A DNA stretch of 5,903 nucleotides, taken from assembly GCA_947488485.1 (NCBI GenBank), contig CANKZO010000147.1, positions 1 to 5,903 on the forward strand, written 5' to 3'. The notes under the pieces are model-generated. The model did not search any database and had not been told where the DNA came from. It saw nothing but the letters and a program-made list of their open reading frames with translations. This DNA is from Opitutia bacterium. GTDB lineage: Bacteria > Verrucomicrobiota > Verrucomicrobiae > Opitutales > UBA953. Below are positions 4,036-5,903 of this stretch, piece after piece. The translations under genes and the position numbers were made by a program. Positions within the stretch are counted from its first letter, which is position 1; the number at the start of each line of letters is the position of its first letter.

Positions 4036-5903
4036 ATGGCTCCCGCCTCTTCCGTCAAACGACGCCTCCTTCCGCTGGCCACGCTCCTCGTGGCCGCGGT
4101 GCTGAATCCGCTTTCCTCCGCCGCTAATCCCACCGGCGCGAACGTCACCGGCGGCGCCGCCACGGTGTCCGGCCAAGGCACGTCGCGCGTCACGATCGAC
4201 CAGTCTTCGGACCGCGCGTTCATCGAATGGAACAGCTTCTCCGTCGCGAAGGGCGAAAGCGTCCGCTTCAATCAGCCCTCCGCGTCGTCCGTCACCGCGA
4301 ACAAGGTCGTCGGCATCGCGCCGTCGGAAATTTTGGGAGCGATCTCGGCCAATGGTCGGATCATCCTGATCAATCCCAACGGCATCTTCTTCGGTAAGGG
4401 CTCGACCGTCGATGCCGCCGGCCTGATCGCCACCACGCTCGACCTCGACAAGGATTCGTTCCTCGCCGGCGGTAAGCTCAAGTTCTCTTCGGCGGCGGAC
4501 ATCTCCGCCTCTGTCGTCAACGAAGGCACGCTCACGATTTCCGACGCTGGTCTGGGCGCCCTCGTGGCCCCGCATGTCCGTAACTCTGGCACCCTCGTGG
4601 CCAATCTCGGCACCGCCGTGCTCGCTTCGGGCAAGGCGTTCACCGTGGACTTCGCCGGTGACGGCCTGATCACGTTCGCCCTCGGCGAAGGCCTCGCCGC
4701 CACCCTCGTCGGCGCGGATGGCAAGCCGCTTGCGGCGCAGGTCGAACAGTCCGGCCAGGTCACCGCCGGACGCGTCGTGCTTTCCGCCGCCGCCGCGCGT
4801 GAAGTCGTCAACCAGTCCGTCAACGTCTCCGGCCTCGTGCGGGCCGCTGCGGGATCGCGCAATGCCGATGGCTCCATCTCTCTCCGTGGTGCGAATTCCG
4901 TGGCGGTCGCCGCGGGCGCTGAAGTCTCCGGCGCTAAGGTCGCGGTCGACGCCGATAGCGTCACCGTCGCCGGTAATATTTCCGCTAGCTCCATTCAGCT
5001 CACCGGTGAGCACATCGCCGTCCTCGCGGGCGCGACCCTCTCTTCAAACGGCGGCTCCATCCTCGTCGGTGGCGACTGGCAGGGATCCAACGGAGTCCGT
5101 CAGGCGCTCATCACCACGCTCGCGGCTGGCGCGACGATCGACGCAGGGCAGGGCGGCACGGCCGTCCTCTGGTCCGACATCACGAACGCGAAGAGCGTCA
5201 CCACCGTAGCCGGCACCGTGCGCGCGCTTGGTGGACGCATCGAGACCTCCGGACATCTCCTCGAACTCCCCGGCGTCGTCCAAGCGGGCCTCGGCGGTTC
5301 TTGGCTGATCGACCCGAGCAACGTCGTCATCAACACGACGAGCACCACCGGCTCGCTCGCCGGTGACCTCGCGAACGTCGGCGTCACCAACATCCGGGCG
5401 ACCGACCTCCAGACCGCCATCAATGCCGGCACCAGCGTCACCGTCTTCGGTAGCGGCACCATCACCGTCAGCGGCGCGCTGACCTTCGCCAATAACTCCG
5501 GCACCGCCGCCATCCTGACGCTGGACAGCACCGCTTCGGGCCCGACCGGCGGTACGGCCGGCACCAACACCTCGGCCATCAGCATCAACGCCGCCATCAA
5601 CGCCACCGGCACCAGCCAGACCGGACTACGCATCCGGACCAAGGGTGCGCCTATCAGCACCGCTGCCGGCATCTCGCTGACTGGACTCATTGATTTTGAC
5701 AACACCGTCGGCCTCGGGGCCGGGACGGCCACCGCCTCGGCCGGTATCTCGCTGGCCGGCGTACTCAGCACTTCGGCGGGTGACATCACCCTCGTCGGTC
5801 GTTCTTCTGGTGCGCAGGGCATCGTGACCACCGCCGCGGGTCTGATCACCGCGACGACGGGCAATATCACCCTCACCGGCAGCGGCACCGCGAACGGCAT
5901 CAA
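4036..5903 (+). CDS. TpsA-type exoprotein, filamentous haemagglutinin N-terminal domain (runs off right edge)
   Basis: This is the N-terminal 622 residues of a secreted or surface-anchored beta-helix protein, the substrate of the TpsB upstream. A signal peptide (MAPASSVKRR, then LLPLATLLVAAVL, cut near SSAA-NPTG) leads into the TPS/haemagglutination-activity domain (about 32-250). Hallmarks are FIEWNSFSV (62-70), VRFNQPSASSV (76-86) and LINPNGIFFG (111-120) with the NPNG motif. Next come SILVGGDWQGSNG (341-353) and GGSWLIDPSNVVI (420-432), blocks common in this family after the TPS domain. From about 430 on, Gly/Ser/Thr/Ala-rich strands repeat irregularly, for example AGISLTG (544-550) and AGISLAG (569-575). 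No Cys occurs in the visible part, as is usual for TPS passengers. The frame is open to the window end. The start is ATG 4036, 19 bases after the tpsB stop, with an A-rich rather than Shine-Dalgarno leader. Adhesin, haemolysin or toxin function depends on the missing C-terminus. Confidence 0.9.
   Translation, partial: MAPASSVKRRLLPLATLLVAAVLNPLSSAANPTGANVTGGAATVSGQGTSRVTIDQSSDRAFIEWNSFSVAKGESVRFNQPSASSVTANKVVGIAPSEILGAISANGRIILINPNGIFFGKGSTVDAAGLIATTLDLDKDSFLAGGKLKFSSAADISASVVNEGTLTISDAGLGALVAPHVRNSGTLVANLGTAVLASGKAFTVDFAGDGLITFALGEGLAATLVGADGKPLAAQVEQSGQVTAGRVVLSAAAAREVVNQSVNVSGLVRAAAGSRNADGSISLRGANSVAVAAGAEVSGAKVAVDADSVTVAGNISASSIQLTGEHIAVLAGATLSSNGGSILVGGDWQGSNGVRQALITTLAAGATIDAGQGGTAVLWSDITNAKSVTTVAGTVRALGGRIETSGHLLELPGVVQAGLGGSWLIDPSNVVINTTSTTGSLAGDLANVGVTNIRATDLQTAINAGTSVTVFGSGTITVSGALTFANNSGTAAILTLDSTASGPTGGTAGTNTSAISINAAINATGTSQTGLRIRTKGAPISTAAGISLTGLIDFDNTVGLGAGTATASAGISLAGVLSTSAGDITLVGRSSGAQGIVTTAAGLITATTGNITLTGSGTANGI

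Noticed and set aside
3988..5013. 341-codon open frame on the minus strand opposite tpsA
   Set aside because: It is low-complexity and Arg/Asp/Gly-rich, mirrors the codon bias of the TPS domain gene, and has no family features.
5100..5903. 267-codon open frame on the minus strand at the right edge
   Set aside because: The Val/Pro/Ala-rich composition is the antisense of Gly/Thr/Ala codons in tpsA. The plus-strand frame carries the family motifs.

Overview
The window most likely comes from a GC-rich Gram-negative bacterium of the Verrucomicrobiota, perhaps Opitutae. This is inferred from three things: high GC with strongly G/C-biased codon third positions in the genes, repeat-packed intergenic spacers of a kind I associate with that group, and starts without a Shine-Dalgarno sequence. 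No 16S or other marker is present, so the placement is tentative. Presence of a complex I gene and of an outer-membrane two-partner secretion system makes it a respiring organism with an outer membrane.

Layout. (1) Positions 1-373, minus strand: the first 124 codons of nuoG, the [2Fe-2S]/[4Fe-4S] subunit of NADH:quinone oxidoreductase, running off the left edge. (2) 374-780: a divergent spacer with two tandem copies of a composite repeat (hairpin, then five 8-base units, then a conserved tail), a GGGGTA-type G-quadruplex motif on the minus strand, and a candidate operator/promoter. (3) 781-1863, plus strand: a regulator with a GntR-type winged helix joined to a LacI/periplasmic-binding-protein-like sensor domain. 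(4) 1864-2300: a second repeat-rich spacer related to the first, carrying REP-like GTAG hairpins, a ten-unit octamer array and the candidate promoter of the next operon. (5) 2301-4016, plus strand: a TpsB/FhaC/ShlB-type outer-membrane transporter. (6) 4036-5903, plus strand: the N-terminal 622 residues of its TpsA-type secreted beta-helix exoprotein (filamentous haemagglutinin family), running off the right edge.

How it fits together. TpsB and TpsA are 19 bases apart with no terminator between them and form a classical two-partner secretion operon: TpsA crosses the inner membrane by its signal peptide, its N-terminal TPS domain docks on the TpsB POTRA domains, and it leaves through the TpsB barrel. 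The upstream regulator shares a 28-base upstream motif (23 of 28 identical) with the tpsB promoter, so the simplest hypothesis is that it controls both itself and the secretion operon in response to a small ligand. The two spacers also share a longer series of elements in the same order. This means the motif could instead be part of a duplicated or mobile intergenic block, which is the main rival explanation.

The most unusual content is in the spacers: three or four GTAG-plus-stem units resembling REP elements, a 105-base REP-bearing insertion visible as a filled site versus an empty site within this one window, and three period-8 arrays of 5, 5 and 10 units. The long minus-strand open frames opposite the regulator and tps genes are read as GC-driven shadows.
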